From the NCBI GenBank assembly GCA_945787595.1, contig CALZJV010000075.1, forward strand, positions 1 to 32,420: 32,420 nucleotides of DNA, written 5' to 3'. The stretch's first letter is position 1; each line of letters starts with the position of its first letter. Both the position numbers and the translations under genes were made by a program. The notes under the pieces are model-generated. The model had not been told where the DNA came from. It ran no database searches and saw only the letters and a list, made by a program, of their open reading frames with translations. Positions 25,845-32,420 of the stretch are shown piece by piece. The stretch comes from an uncultured Desulfobacterales bacterium. Its GTDB lineage: Bacteria; Desulfobacterota; Desulfobacteria; Desulfobacterales; JAFDCJ01.

Positions 25845-25911
25845 CTTCGGAATTCGAGTAGAGAAGTCCACACAATCCTGAATTCGGAAGTTGGAATGCG
25901 GAATTCCACCT
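25845..25911. repeat. Degenerate GGAATTC-type array between mutase and hyuA
   Basis: Units such as TTCGGAATTCGAG and GAATTCGGAAGTTGGAATGCGG run from about 25848 to 25907, filling the short gap between the mutase large-subunit stop (25912) and the hyuA ribosome site. Confidence 0.6.
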
Positions 25912-27546
25912 TCAAAATATACTAGGTTCCTGCCATTCTCCGAAAAGATCCCGGAAAACACCGGCCATTTCGCCGACGGTCGCATAGGCCCGGCAACAGT
26001 CGACCAGCAACGGCATCACATTTTTGCCGGCGCGTGTTCCCTGCTCCAGATTTTTTAACGCTCGGGATACTTCGCGGTAGTCACGGGTCCGGCGCAGTTC
26101 TTTAAGGTTGGAAACCTGCAGGGCCACCCATTGTTCATTGTGTTCATGCAGTTCCACATCGGTTTGGTCCTCAACTTCATCGGCATATTTGTTGACACCG
26201 ACCTTGATGTATTCTCCCTTCTGAAGACCCTTTTCGTATTCATAAGCCTGCTGGGCCACTTTTCGCTGGATAAAACCGGTGGCCACCGCGTGCACCATGC
26301 CGCCGATCTCCTGAATTTGCTTCATTTCGCCGAGAATTTTTTCCTCCATCTGTTTGGTCAGGGTCTCAATGAAATAAGAGCCCGCCAACGGATCCACCGT
26401 GTCGCGCAGGCCGACCTCATCCATGATGATTTCCAGCGTACGCAAGGAAAGCAAAGCGGCCCTCGGGGTCGGAATGGTATAGGCTTCATCAAAGGAGCAG
26501 AGCGCCGTGGTCTGCGCCCCGCTTAGCGCAGCTCCCAAGGCATAAAAGGCGCCGCGCATGATGTTGTTTTCAGGCTGGTCCTTGGTCAGTCCACTGCCGC
26601 CGCCGCCGAAAAGACCCCTGAGGAATAATTTCTTTTTATCTTGCACACCGTACTCTTCCCGCAGCATCTTGGCCCAAAGTTTTCGGGCCGCTCTGAACTT
26701 GGCAATTTGCTCCCAGAGGTTGCCGAAAACATTCAGATTGAAGGAAAAGCGCCCGACGGCATCTTCTGCCGACATCCCCCGCTGCATCACATTGTCCATG
26801 TAGGCTTTGGCGATTTCAAAGGCACAGGCAATTTCCTGGGCAGGCGTCGCACCGGATTCGCGAATGTGATAACCGCAAATACTCACCGGGTTGCAGCGCG
26901 GAAGTTCTTTGGCTGAGTATTCAATGCTGTCTCCCACCAGTCGGACCGCTTCTTCCACCGGAAATATCCAGGCCCCGCGACCGATCATTTCTTTGAGAAT
27001 GTCATTCTGGGGTGTGGCACTGATTTTCTCCTTGGGATAGCCGAATTTTTCCGCCGTGGCCTGATACATGGCCAACATGATGGAAGCCACGGCATTGATG
27101 GTCAGTCCGGAACCGATCCGATCCAGCGGGATTCCCTCAAAGGCCATTTCGAAGTCCCGCAGGGAGTCCACCGCCATCCCGACGCGGCCCACTTCGCCAA
27201 CGACTTTGGAATCATCCGAATCATAGCCCATCTGGGTTGGAAGGTCGAAGGCCACATTTAAACCCGTCTGACCGTGGGAGATCATCAATTTAAAGCGTTT
27301 GTTGGTTTCCTGGGGCGTGCCGAAGCCGGTGTATTGACGGGTGGTCCAGGCCCGACTGCGGTATCCCTGAGGATGCAGGTTGCGTGTAAACGGATACTGC
27401 CCGGGATCACCAAGGTCCTTTTCATAGTCGAATCCAGCCTCATCGAGATCTTGCGGCGTATATACCGGTTTGACACGGATACCGGATTGATAGATCACTT
27501 CTTCGATGCCGTCTTTTTCATTTTTAACATATTTTGCAACACCCAT
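25912..27546 (-). CDS. B12-dependent acyl-CoA mutase, large (substrate-binding) subunit
   Basis: A 544-residue member of the methylmalonyl-CoA mutase large-subunit family, lacking a fused B12 domain. It keeps RQYTGFGT (Tyr72, like Tyr89 of the Propionibacterium enzyme), TPQNDILKEMIGR (Gln180, Arg190; like Gln197, Arg207) and GYHIRESGAT (His227; like His244). The loop that normally reads RTHSQTSG is LRGLFGGGGSGLT here (310-321). So the carboxylate-binding Tyr/Arg pair is kept, implying a dicarboxylic acyl-CoA substrate, but the CoA/substrate loop is remodelled. GAGGG lies five bases before the ATG. With the small subunit at 27906 it forms the complete enzyme. In context it may be an aryl-succinyl-CoA/benzylmalonyl-CoA mutase; plain methylmalonyl-CoA mutase remains possible. 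Confidence 0.9.
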   Translation of the reverse strand: MGVAKYVKNEKDGIEEVIYQSGIRVKPVYTPQDLDEAGFDYEKDLGDPGQYPFTRNLHPQGYRSRAWTTRQYTGFGTPQETNKRFKLMISHGQTGLNVAFDLPTQMGYDSDDSKVVGEVGRVGMAVDSLRDFEMAFEGIPLDRIGSGLTINAVASIMLAMYQATAEKFGYPKEKISATPQNDILKEMIGRGAWIFPVEEAVRLVGDSIEYSAKELPRCNPVSICGYHIRESGATPAQEIACAFEIAKAYMDNVMQRGMSAEDAVGRFSFNLNVFGNLWEQIAKFRAARKLWAKMLREEYGVQDKKKLFLRGLFGGGGSGLTKDQPENNIMRGAFYALGAALSGAQTTALCSFDEAYTIPTPRAALLSLRTLEIIMDEVGLRDTVDPLAGSYFIETLTKQMEEKILGEMKQIQEIGGMVHAVATGFIQRKVAQQAYEYEKGLQKGEYIKVGVNKYADEVEDQTDVELHEHNEQWVALQVSNLKELRRTRDYREVSRALKNLEQGTRAGKNVMPLLVDCCRAYATVGEMAGVFRDLFGEWQEPSIF

Positions 27547-27574
27547 TTTTTCCCTCTAATTTTAGGTTTGGTGT

Positions 27575-27903
27575 AATAACTCAGAAGACTGAATACAGAT
27601 AACAGATTACAGAGAACAGAGGTCAGATTTCAGAGCTCAGAGGTCAGATTTCAGAGCTCAGAGCTCAGATGACAGTTTACAGAAATTGGAATGCGGGAGG
27701 CGGAAAAAATCAATCAACTCTATACCCTCCAACTTCGAACCTATACTATACGCCTTATGCCCTGTCATTCCAATCTGAATCGCGACGTCCGTAATCTGTC
27801 TACTGTCATGAGTGATGTCTGACTCTATGCGCTATGCCCCATGCGCTATGCCCCATGCGCTATGCCCCAGGCTCTTTGCCCCTTTGGCCCGCAACCCGTA
27901 AGT
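27575..27903. repeat. Arrays of CAGA-rich and GCGCTATGCCCCAT units between mutase subunits
   Basis: About twelve degenerate units such as TCAGATTTCAGAGCTCAGAG (27582-27680), then a short GGAATGCGG region, then three near-perfect GCGCTATGCCCCAT repeats (27829-27870). No gene seen; about 360 bases separate the two mutase subunits, which in other genomes are usually close. Confidence 0.7.
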
Positions 27904-27905
27904 TG

Positions 27906-28301
27906 CTATTTTAACATCTTGCGAATGCCTGTAACTATATCGTCAAACGAGGTGCCCCCGGGAAAGACTCCCTCAATTCCCATCTCTTTTAATTTTGGGA
28001 TGTCCTGCTTGGGAATGACTCCTCCCACGGTTACAGGGATATCTTCGATCCCTTCGGATTTCATCATCACCAGCAGTTTTTTGCAGATAGGAAGATGCGC
28101 TCCAGACATAATACTGAGGCCGATAACGTCAACTGCTTCCTGAACAGCCGCGCGGACAATTTGCTCGATGGTCTGATGCAGCCCGGTGTAGATGACCTCC
28201 ATGCCGGCATCCCGCAGGGCCAGTGCAGTGACTTTCGCCCCGCGGTCATGGCCATCCAATCCAGGTTTGCCCACAAGAATCTTAATTTTCTTTTCCGTCA
28301 T
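27906..28301 (-). CDS. B12-dependent acyl-CoA mutase, small (cobalamin-binding) subunit
   Basis: A 131-residue B12-binding domain with the full base-off/His-on set: DGHDRGAK (Asp16, His18, Gly21; His18 the lower cobalt ligand), LSIMSGAH (62-69), and GGVIPK followed by GVFPGGTSFDDI at the C-terminus. Its length matches free-standing small subunits of two-part mutases. Its ATG overlaps the stop of the GntR gene (28298-28301, ATGA type), showing co-transcription and probable translational coupling with the regulator. Confidence 0.95.
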   Translation of the reverse strand: MTEKKIKILVGKPGLDGHDRGAKVTALALRDAGMEVIYTGLHQTIEQIVRAAVQEAVDVIGLSIMSGAHLPICKKLLVMMKSEGIEDIPVTVGGVIPKQDIPKLKEMGIEGVFPGGTSFDDIVTGIRKMLK

Positions 28302-29008
28302 TTGCGCGCCCCCTTCTTACCAAATTCTCTTAGGACCTCATCCTGTCCACGCAAAATGTGGTCTCTTACCAGTTTTTCCACCCCTTCGGCATCCCTTTTG
28401 CGCATAAATTTCAACATTCGGACATGGTCTTCATTGCTGATATTCGCTAGTTTGTCGTCTTTTAAAATCATTTGTCTGAACCTGAAAATTTGATCTCTGA
28501 GTGCGTTGATCATATGAATTAGTCTGGGACTTTTGCTGAGCGCATAGAGTAGATCATGAAACTCCGTATTGATCCCCGGTAAAGCATCCAATTGTTTTTT
28601 ATTCAGGAACCCCTGAAATTCATCAATCTTTTCTTCAAGCGCTGTGAGCTCATCGGTTTGATGCTTTAAGGTGGCCAGCCTGGCTGCATATCCTTCCAGA
28701 ACACTTCGAATGCCAAAGGTTTCTTCGATATCATTCCGACTCAAGCCCAGGACGGTAAACCCACCCCGCGGCTGTCGCTCAATGAGCTGCTCGCGTTCCA
28801 GCTTGTGGATTGCCTCTCTTACCGGCGTGCGACTGATTCCCAGCATCTGTGCAATATGACTTTCAACAAGCCATTCTCCCGGCTTAATGTTGCCCCGGAT
28901 GATGGCCTGCTTCAGGTTATCGAACACATGCTGTCCCAGGGATTTTCGTTCCTGCAGTACCTGCAAGGGTCCGGGATCAAAACCTTTTAGTTCAGCTTTT
29001 TTCCTCAT
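28298..29008 (-). CDS. GntR-family transcriptional regulator, FCD (FadR-type) subfamily
   Basis: A 236-residue regulator. The N-terminal winged helix-turn-helix spans LGQHVFDNLKQAIIRGNIKPGEWL, then IAQMLGISRTPVREAIHKLEREQLI and RQPRGGFTV. The C-terminal all-helical FCD ligand domain shows the usual acidic/His metal or ligand residues (EFHDLLY, EDHVRML, VRDHILRG). I prefer the ATG at 29008 (AGGAA upstream) over a TTG at 29011. It is joined to the mutase small subunit by overlap and lies inside the catabolic cluster. The two 17-bp palindromes at 6271 and 30762 are its likely binding sites. The ligand may be a pathway CoA thioester or acid. Confidence 0.93.
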   Translation of the reverse strand: MRKKAELKGFDPGPLQVLQERKSLGQHVFDNLKQAIIRGNIKPGEWLVESHIAQMLGISRTPVREAIHKLEREQLIERQPRGGFTVLGLSRNDIEETFGIRSVLEGYAARLATLKHQTDELTALEEKIDEFQGFLNKKQLDALPGINTEFHDLLYALSKSPRLIHMINALRDQIFRFRQMILKDDKLANISNEDHVRMLKFMRKRDAEGVEKLVRDHILRGQDEVLREFGKKGARK

Positions 29009-29074
29009 CAAATGTTCCTATAAACTTTGTCGCAAAAGGTTAAATTATACTTCTCCTGCAACTCGTAACTAATA

Positions 29075-29513
29075 ACCTGATATCAGGGGTCAGATGACAG
29101 AAGACAGATTACAGATGTCGGAAATCAGATTGCATGCATAGTTCATTCCTGAAACACCTTGGATCCTCCTGCACCTTCCATTGAGCGATGTCTTACTCTA
29201 TGCGCTATGCTCTTTTTGCCCGCAACACGTATACCGCGACCCGTAAATCGCAAATTGATGCTGTTTTTTTAAAAGAGGCACCTTAAATTGATATTCTTTG
29301 TTTGCCTTCGTGTCTTAACAGGCGAACTTTTTCTTTTCATTATGACAAGATAGAGCTAAGTGATCCCATCCTTCGTCACTCGTCACTCGTCACTCGTCAT
29401 TCGTTACTCGTCATTCGTTCCACCTTCCCCTTTCCAAATTCCGCATTCCCACTTCCGCATTCCACTTTCCCAATTCCCCATTCCGAATTCCGCATTCCGC
29501 ATTCCGCATTCTA
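29075..29513. repeat. Compound degenerate repeat region upstream of the GntR gene
   Basis: Contains a short CAGATGACAGAAGACAGATT array (29090-29130), TATGCGCTATGCTC (29198-29212), a CGTCACTCGTCACTCGTCATT array (29373-29420), and a CCGCATTCC/CCCAATTCC array (29425-29510) that ends at the CoA-transferase stop codon. About 500 bases with no gene between the CoA-transferase and GntR genes. Confidence 0.7.
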
Positions 29514-30665
29514 TATGATCCCCTTTTCTTTGAGACCGCAAAGCGCTTCATCGGAATAGCCGAGCTTTCGGCCATATATTTCCTGATTGTTCTCTCCAAA
29601 ACGGGGCGGAAACGAAAGTCGACGATTTGAGGCCTCCAAAAAAGGCGTCATATTGGGCGGCGGTGCCAGGGTGATACGCGTCCCCGAAACCGGATCCTGG
29701 GCATGCAGAAGCTTTTTTTCAACGAGCGGATCGGCAATGACTTCCGTTACAGTTTGAATTTTGCTGACGGGAACCGTAATGGAAGTGAACAAATCGATTA
29801 ATTCCTCGGATGAGTAATTTTTAGTGATGGCATTAATGGCGGCGTTGAGGTTTTCCACGTCCCCGATGCGGCCTGAATTTTTTTCATATGCGGGACTGTC
29901 CAGAGATTGAAACATCCCCTGGGACACCATGGCTTTCCATTGACGGTCGTTTCCAACCGCTAAGTATACATAACCATTTCTGGTTTGATAGACGGAAACC
30001 GGACAGAAAAATTCATGGGTGTTCCCGCGACGAGAGATGGTTTTCCCAAAACTGGCGGTCAAAGTAATGGGAACCGTCAGCCAGGATACCGTAGATTCGA
30101 ACATGGCCATATTAATACAACTTCCTTCACCGGTGACCTGGCGTTGATAAAGGGCTTTCATCACCAGTCCGTAAGCATGCTCACTGGTGCCCATATCCGG
30201 CAGCGGAATTCCCACAACCTGGGGATCGCCGCCGCCTTCCCCGGTAAGTTCCATTAACCCGCCGCGGGCCTGCAAAATCGGATCATAGGCGCCTTCATTG
30301 CTATCCGGACCAAAACCGGTAACCCCCAGCCAGATGATGTCCGGTCTCAACGACTTGAGCGTATCGTAGTCGATACCCAGTTTTTTATAATTCTTAGGTA
30401 GTTGATTGGTGGCAAAAATATCCACTTTCAGTTCCCGGATAAGCGCGTGGAATATTTTCTTCTTGCCGGCATTAATGCATAAAAAATAAGCGTTCATTCG
30501 CTCTTCGGAGAGCACATTATCCCCAATCATCCGGTTGGGATCGCCATAAACCGGGTGCTCCAAGCGGATCACCTGCATCCCATCCTGGGCCAATCTGAAT
30601 GTCAAATAGGGTAACACGGTTGCCTGTTCAAGGGATAATACGGTAAGTTTACTGAATAACGCCAT
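29511..30665 (-). CDS. Class III CoA-transferase (CaiB/BaiF family)
   Basis: A 384-residue family III CoA-transferase that would move CoA between a pathway acid and a donor thioester through an Asp-CoA anhydride. The catalytic aspartate is Asp157 in GIPLPDMGTSEHAYG. Other typical segments are RLAQDGMQVIRLEHP and NYKKLGIDYDTLKSLRPDIIW. The region after NAGKKK (about residue 70) jumps to IFHALIREL; relatives have roughly a dozen more residues there, so a small in-frame deletion is likely. GGAGA precedes the ATG at 30665. It is the first gene behind the promoter and operator at 30762-30792 and leads the long minus-strand series. Confidence 0.9.
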   Translation of the reverse strand: MALFSKLTVLSLEQATVLPYLTFRLAQDGMQVIRLEHPVYGDPNRMIGDNVLSEERMNAYFLCINAGKKKIFHALIRELKVDIFATNQLPKNYKKLGIDYDTLKSLRPDIIWLGVTGFGPDSNEGAYDPILQARGGLMELTGEGGGDPQVVGIPLPDMGTSEHAYGLVMKALYQRQVTGEGSCINMAMFESTVSWLTVPITLTASFGKTISRRGNTHEFFCPVSVYQTRNGYVYLAVGNDRQWKAMVSQGMFQSLDSPAYEKNSGRIGDVENLNAAINAITKNYSSEELIDLFTSITVPVSKIQTVTEVIADPLVEKKLLHAQDPVSGTRITLAPPPNMTPFLEASNRRLSFPPRFGENNQEIYGRKLGYSDEALCGLKEKGII

Positions 30666-30761
30666 CGACTTTCTCCATTTGACAGTTAAGTTTGAATTCT
30701 CTGGATCTTATCAGATCAGGCGCGTACTACGGGCTTAATACAATCGACCAAGAATTGATTA

Positions 30762-30778
30762 TTGTATACGGTATACAA
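30762..30778. promoter_or_regulatory. Predicted GntR-family operator, site 2
   Basis: A perfect palindrome, TTGTATAC-G-GTATACAA, identical in both half-sites to 6271-6287 and differing only in the central base. It lies about 100 bases upstream of the CoA-transferase start and overlaps the spacer and -10 of the promoter described next, so binding should repress. Confidence 0.78.
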
Positions 30779-30792
30779 AGAACAGATGTCAA
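30763..30792 (-). promoter_or_regulatory. Sigma-70-type promoter for the CoA-transferase-led operon
   Basis: On the minus strand TTGACA (30787-30792) is followed after 18 bases by TATACA (30763-30768). The arrangement copies the minus-strand promoter at 6272-6300, including the position of the operator relative to the -35 (7 or 8 bases). Confidence 0.6.
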
Positions 30793-30819
30793 GAATTGTT
30801 TTTTATGAAGAAGTGAGCA

Positions 30820-30886
30820 GCGATCCTATGGATCGCGTCTGCGGAAGATATAAATCCCCGGCATAGTGGAGGTATGCCGAGGATTT
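30820..30886. terminator. Two hairpins behind the unknown gene and ahead of the catabolic promoter
   Basis: GCGATCC/GGATCGC (30820-30836) is a perfect short palindrome. AAATCC plus CGGCATA (30852-30865) pairs with TATGCCG plus GGATTT (30873-30886) around a 7-base loop and is followed by a T on the plus strand. They could stop transcription from the minus-strand gene at 31204-31740. No gene seen between 30666 and 31203; a GGTTCAAAGGTT/AACCTTTTAACC inverted pair lies at about 31036-31103. Confidence 0.4.
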
Positions 30887-31203
30887 TGGTGGGTCTAAGT
30901 CGTTCAGATCGATAAATTAACCGTTCAGAGGTTCAGGCCTGCCCTGGCGCGACGGAATGTGGCTGAGCAATTGCTTTCACATTTTATGGACTTATCCTCT
31001 CATTACCACATCTTGATATGCCAGGTCTGGGCCAGGGGTTCAAAGGTTAAGGTTGACGAAAAAAATGGTAACCCTGAACCGGGAGCCCGGAACCTTTTAA
31101 CCCTGACCGATAGCATTCTCAATTTATGGGCAACTTTGCGGTCTATTAACGTCTACGATACTTTCATTTGATGAATAATGAGGTCTGTAAAAGGACCGTC
31201 ACA

Positions 31204-31740
31204 TCAAAAGTTCTTGAGTCCCCTGTAATCAACGGCTTTAGCATAATCCATCAGATCCTTTTTGTCGACTGAATTGCCCTTGATGGAAACGATATAGCGC
31301 TTATCAACCAGCACATTTACTTCCCCATTCTTTCTATCGGGATCATATTTCACAATGGCTTTATTTCGTTTAATTTTCTGGAGCTTGCCTCCCTGGGCAC
31401 CGGCATACATAGGGTTAAACATGGCCATCATTCCCTGCATCATAGGAGAATCAGCCATAATGTTGATGGTAATGCGCTTCCTGCCCTGGTCTCCCGTGCC
31501 GGGCTTAAAATATTCTCTTTGTACGCCCGACATTCCCCCCAACATGCCCGTACTCTGAGTTTTCGCCGTTTTAGACTCCCAGCCCGGCATCGCCTCCGGC
31601 AAAAATTTCATGATATTCTCACTTCTAAGTTGTTGTATAAGCTGTCTGGCATAATCCAGGCTTTCAGCCGCTTCGGCATATTCCTTTTCTTTATAGGCCT
31701 CGATGGCTTCGTTCATGGCCTCCAGTATTCTTTTCAACAT
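31204..31740 (-). CDS. Uncharacterised protein, 178 residues
   Basis: I do not recognise this protein with confidence. The start at 31740 is fixed by AAGGAGGAG a few bases before the ATG (the frame is open to 31776). The N-terminal ~45 residues are charged, amphipathic helix (ILEAMNEAIEAYKEKEYAEAAESLDYARQ pattern), like a single tetratricopeptide-type hairpin. The middle is methionine- and glycine-rich (MLGGMSG, then MADSPMMQGMMAMFNPMYAG). The C-terminal part is a basic beta-rich segment (GGKLQKIKRNKAIVKYDP, RYIVSIKGNSVDKKDLMDYAKAVDY). No signal peptide or membrane helix is seen, so it is probably cytoplasmic. It is separated from the catabolic operon by ~540 bases with hairpins, so it is probably unrelated. 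Confidence 0.75.
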   Translation of the reverse strand: MLKRILEAMNEAIEAYKEKEYAEAAESLDYARQLIQQLRSENIMKFLPEAMPGWESKTAKTQSTGMLGGMSGVQREYFKPGTGDQGRKRITINIMADSPMMQGMMAMFNPMYAGAQGGKLQKIKRNKAIVKYDPDRKNGEVNVLVDKRYIVSIKGNSVDKKDLMDYAKAVDYRGLKNF

Positions 31741-31990
31741 GTTCTCCTCCTTATAATTTAGTGCTTCGATTTGCAATTATAGTGACATAACATTATCGCA
31801 TGAGGCTCAAGTATCACAGGATGCCGGTTATTTCAACCAGGCGAGGTCGAAATTCTTAAGCCCGGATAATTCTTGATTGTCTCCACTGGCAAAAGTATCT
31901 GCACTTGGAATCAAAATATAGCGAAAAAATTTCTCAAAGCCTCAAATGTTTCATCCTTGAGCTCAATTTCAGCAGCTATTAAATGGGTAA

Positions 31991-32288
31991 GCCTAAATTA
32001 TTGGGGGGTCGGGGAGTTTTTCGCGGAAACCCTTGATGATAGCGGAGTGGATGATCCCCAGCGAAATCGGATGCTGTCTGAGACCCTTAGGGATCGTTTT
32101 GAATGAACAGCTTGTCACGACGGATTTTATTTTAAAGCAGATCTCGGATTCGCGCACAATATCCTGTTTTGTATTGATTTCTGTTCATTCATTATGAACC
32201 CTTTGGGTCGAGTTCAGGCGTTTTCACTGGGGATTATCCACGCAGCGGGTCGGCTTTCAATAACTCCCCGACCCCTCAAATTATTAAG
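31991..32288. repeat. Long imperfect palindrome (~300 bp), MITE-like
   Basis: Outer arms contain a perfect 14-bp match GGGGTCGGGGAGTT (32005-32018) with its complement at 32262-32275. Inner arms GTGGATGATCCCCAG (32047-32061) pair with 32227-32241 with one mismatch. A third pair, GACCCTTAGGGA...GAATGAACAG (32082-32110), pairs with CTGTTCATTC...CCCTTTGGGTC (32181-32210). About 70 bp remain as loop. The right arm contains the stop codon of the AOR gene. No convincing gene between 31741 and 32275. Confidence 0.75.
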
Positions 32289-32420
32289 TTAAATCTCTGC
32301 AGGATCGTCGCCGTCGGTCTGCCGCTTTCATCCCACCCCATGCATTGATAAAACTCCTGAATCATGGGCTTTAGGTTAACCTTTCTCCCACGAATCGGCC
32401 CCTTGGTTATGGGGGATTGA
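32276..32420 (-). CDS. Aldehyde:ferredoxin oxidoreductase family, C-terminal 47 residues (cut by right edge)
   Basis: On the minus strand a frame open from the window edge ends at a TGA (32276-32278). It reads KGPIRGRKVNL, KPMIQEFYQCMGWDESGRPT and LQRFNL, the characteristic end of tungsten-dependent aldehyde:ferredoxin oxidoreductases (family form: EYYE..GWDE.GRPT..KL..LGL). These cytoplasmic enzymes oxidise aldehydes to acids with ferredoxin in anaerobes. Only the tail is visible, so the subtype is unknown. The final residues and stop are encoded within the palindromic element at 31991-32288. It might feed acids such as indoleacetate into the neighbouring pathway, but it may be independent. 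Confidence 0.75.
   Translation of the reverse strand, partial: QSPITKGPIRGRKVNLKPMIQEFYQCMGWDESGRPTATILQRFNLII

Noticed and set aside
27547..27905. Cobalamin riboswitch upstream of the mutase
   Set aside because: Only tandem repeat arrays are present; no B12-box-like sequence or fold was recognised there or at 28302-29100.
28821..30800. Additional copies of the GntR operator near the regulator and mutase starts
   Set aside because: GTATAC-like strings such as 29962-29970 lie within coding sequence and lack the second half-site; no third full palindrome was found by eye.
31873..32106. 77-residue plus-strand open frame
   Set aside because: Half of it lies in the long palindrome; no ribosome site and no domain features.

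Overview
The window looks like chromosomal DNA from an anaerobic deltaproteobacterium (Desulfobacterota, sulfate-reducer type). This is inferred from gene content: a two-subunit B12-dependent acyl-CoA mutase, the C-terminus of an aldehyde:ferredoxin oxidoreductase, many CoA-thioester enzymes and no oxygenase. Intergenic spaces are packed with short degenerate repeats. No rRNA, tRNA, CRISPR array, phage or plasmid gene was seen.

Layout: (1) 1-820, a gene start cut by the left edge, then repeats. (2) 820-5717, minus strand: HyuB-type subunit, PaaK-type CoA ligase, a REP-associated tyrosine transposase (RAYT) between two blocks of REP palindromes, and a methylmalonyl-CoA-epimerase-like protein. 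(3) 6357-9694, plus strand: livH, livM and a substrate-binding protein. (4) 9874-30665, minus strand, listed here left to right: livF, livG, HyuA, a molybdenum hydroxylase (large subunit broken in two, then the 2Fe-2S and FAD subunits), thiolase, second PaaK-type ligase, HyuB and HyuA, mutase large and small subunits, GntR regulator, class III CoA-transferase. (5) 31204-32420: an unknown small protein, a ~300-bp palindrome and the AOR C-terminus.

The genes read as one catabolic regulon. Two perfect copies of a 17-bp palindrome (6271-6287 and 30762-30778) lie on the promoters at its two outer ends, and an FCD-type GntR regulator is encoded inside. The enzyme set (molybdenum hydroxylase, ATP-dependent hydantoinase-like HyuA/HyuB, CoA ligases and CoA-transferase, B12 mutase, epimerase, thiolase, ABC uptake) closely resembles the logic of anaerobic indole-3-acetate degradation described in Aromatoleum/Azoarcus: ring hydroxylation to a lactam, ATP-driven lactam opening, CoA activation, carbon-skeleton rearrangement, beta-oxidation-like cleavage. 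Indoleacetate or a related aryl-lactam/N-heterocycle is therefore my best substrate guess. Ketone carboxylation is the main alternative. The substrate is not proven by sequence.

The second notable layer is the non-coding DNA. Nearly every intergenic gap carries inverted arms made of degenerate 7-10 bp tandem units around a short core. Two core families recur with quite different arms. One core sits in frame inside a coding sequence, and array DNA encodes the C-terminal tails of at least three proteins.
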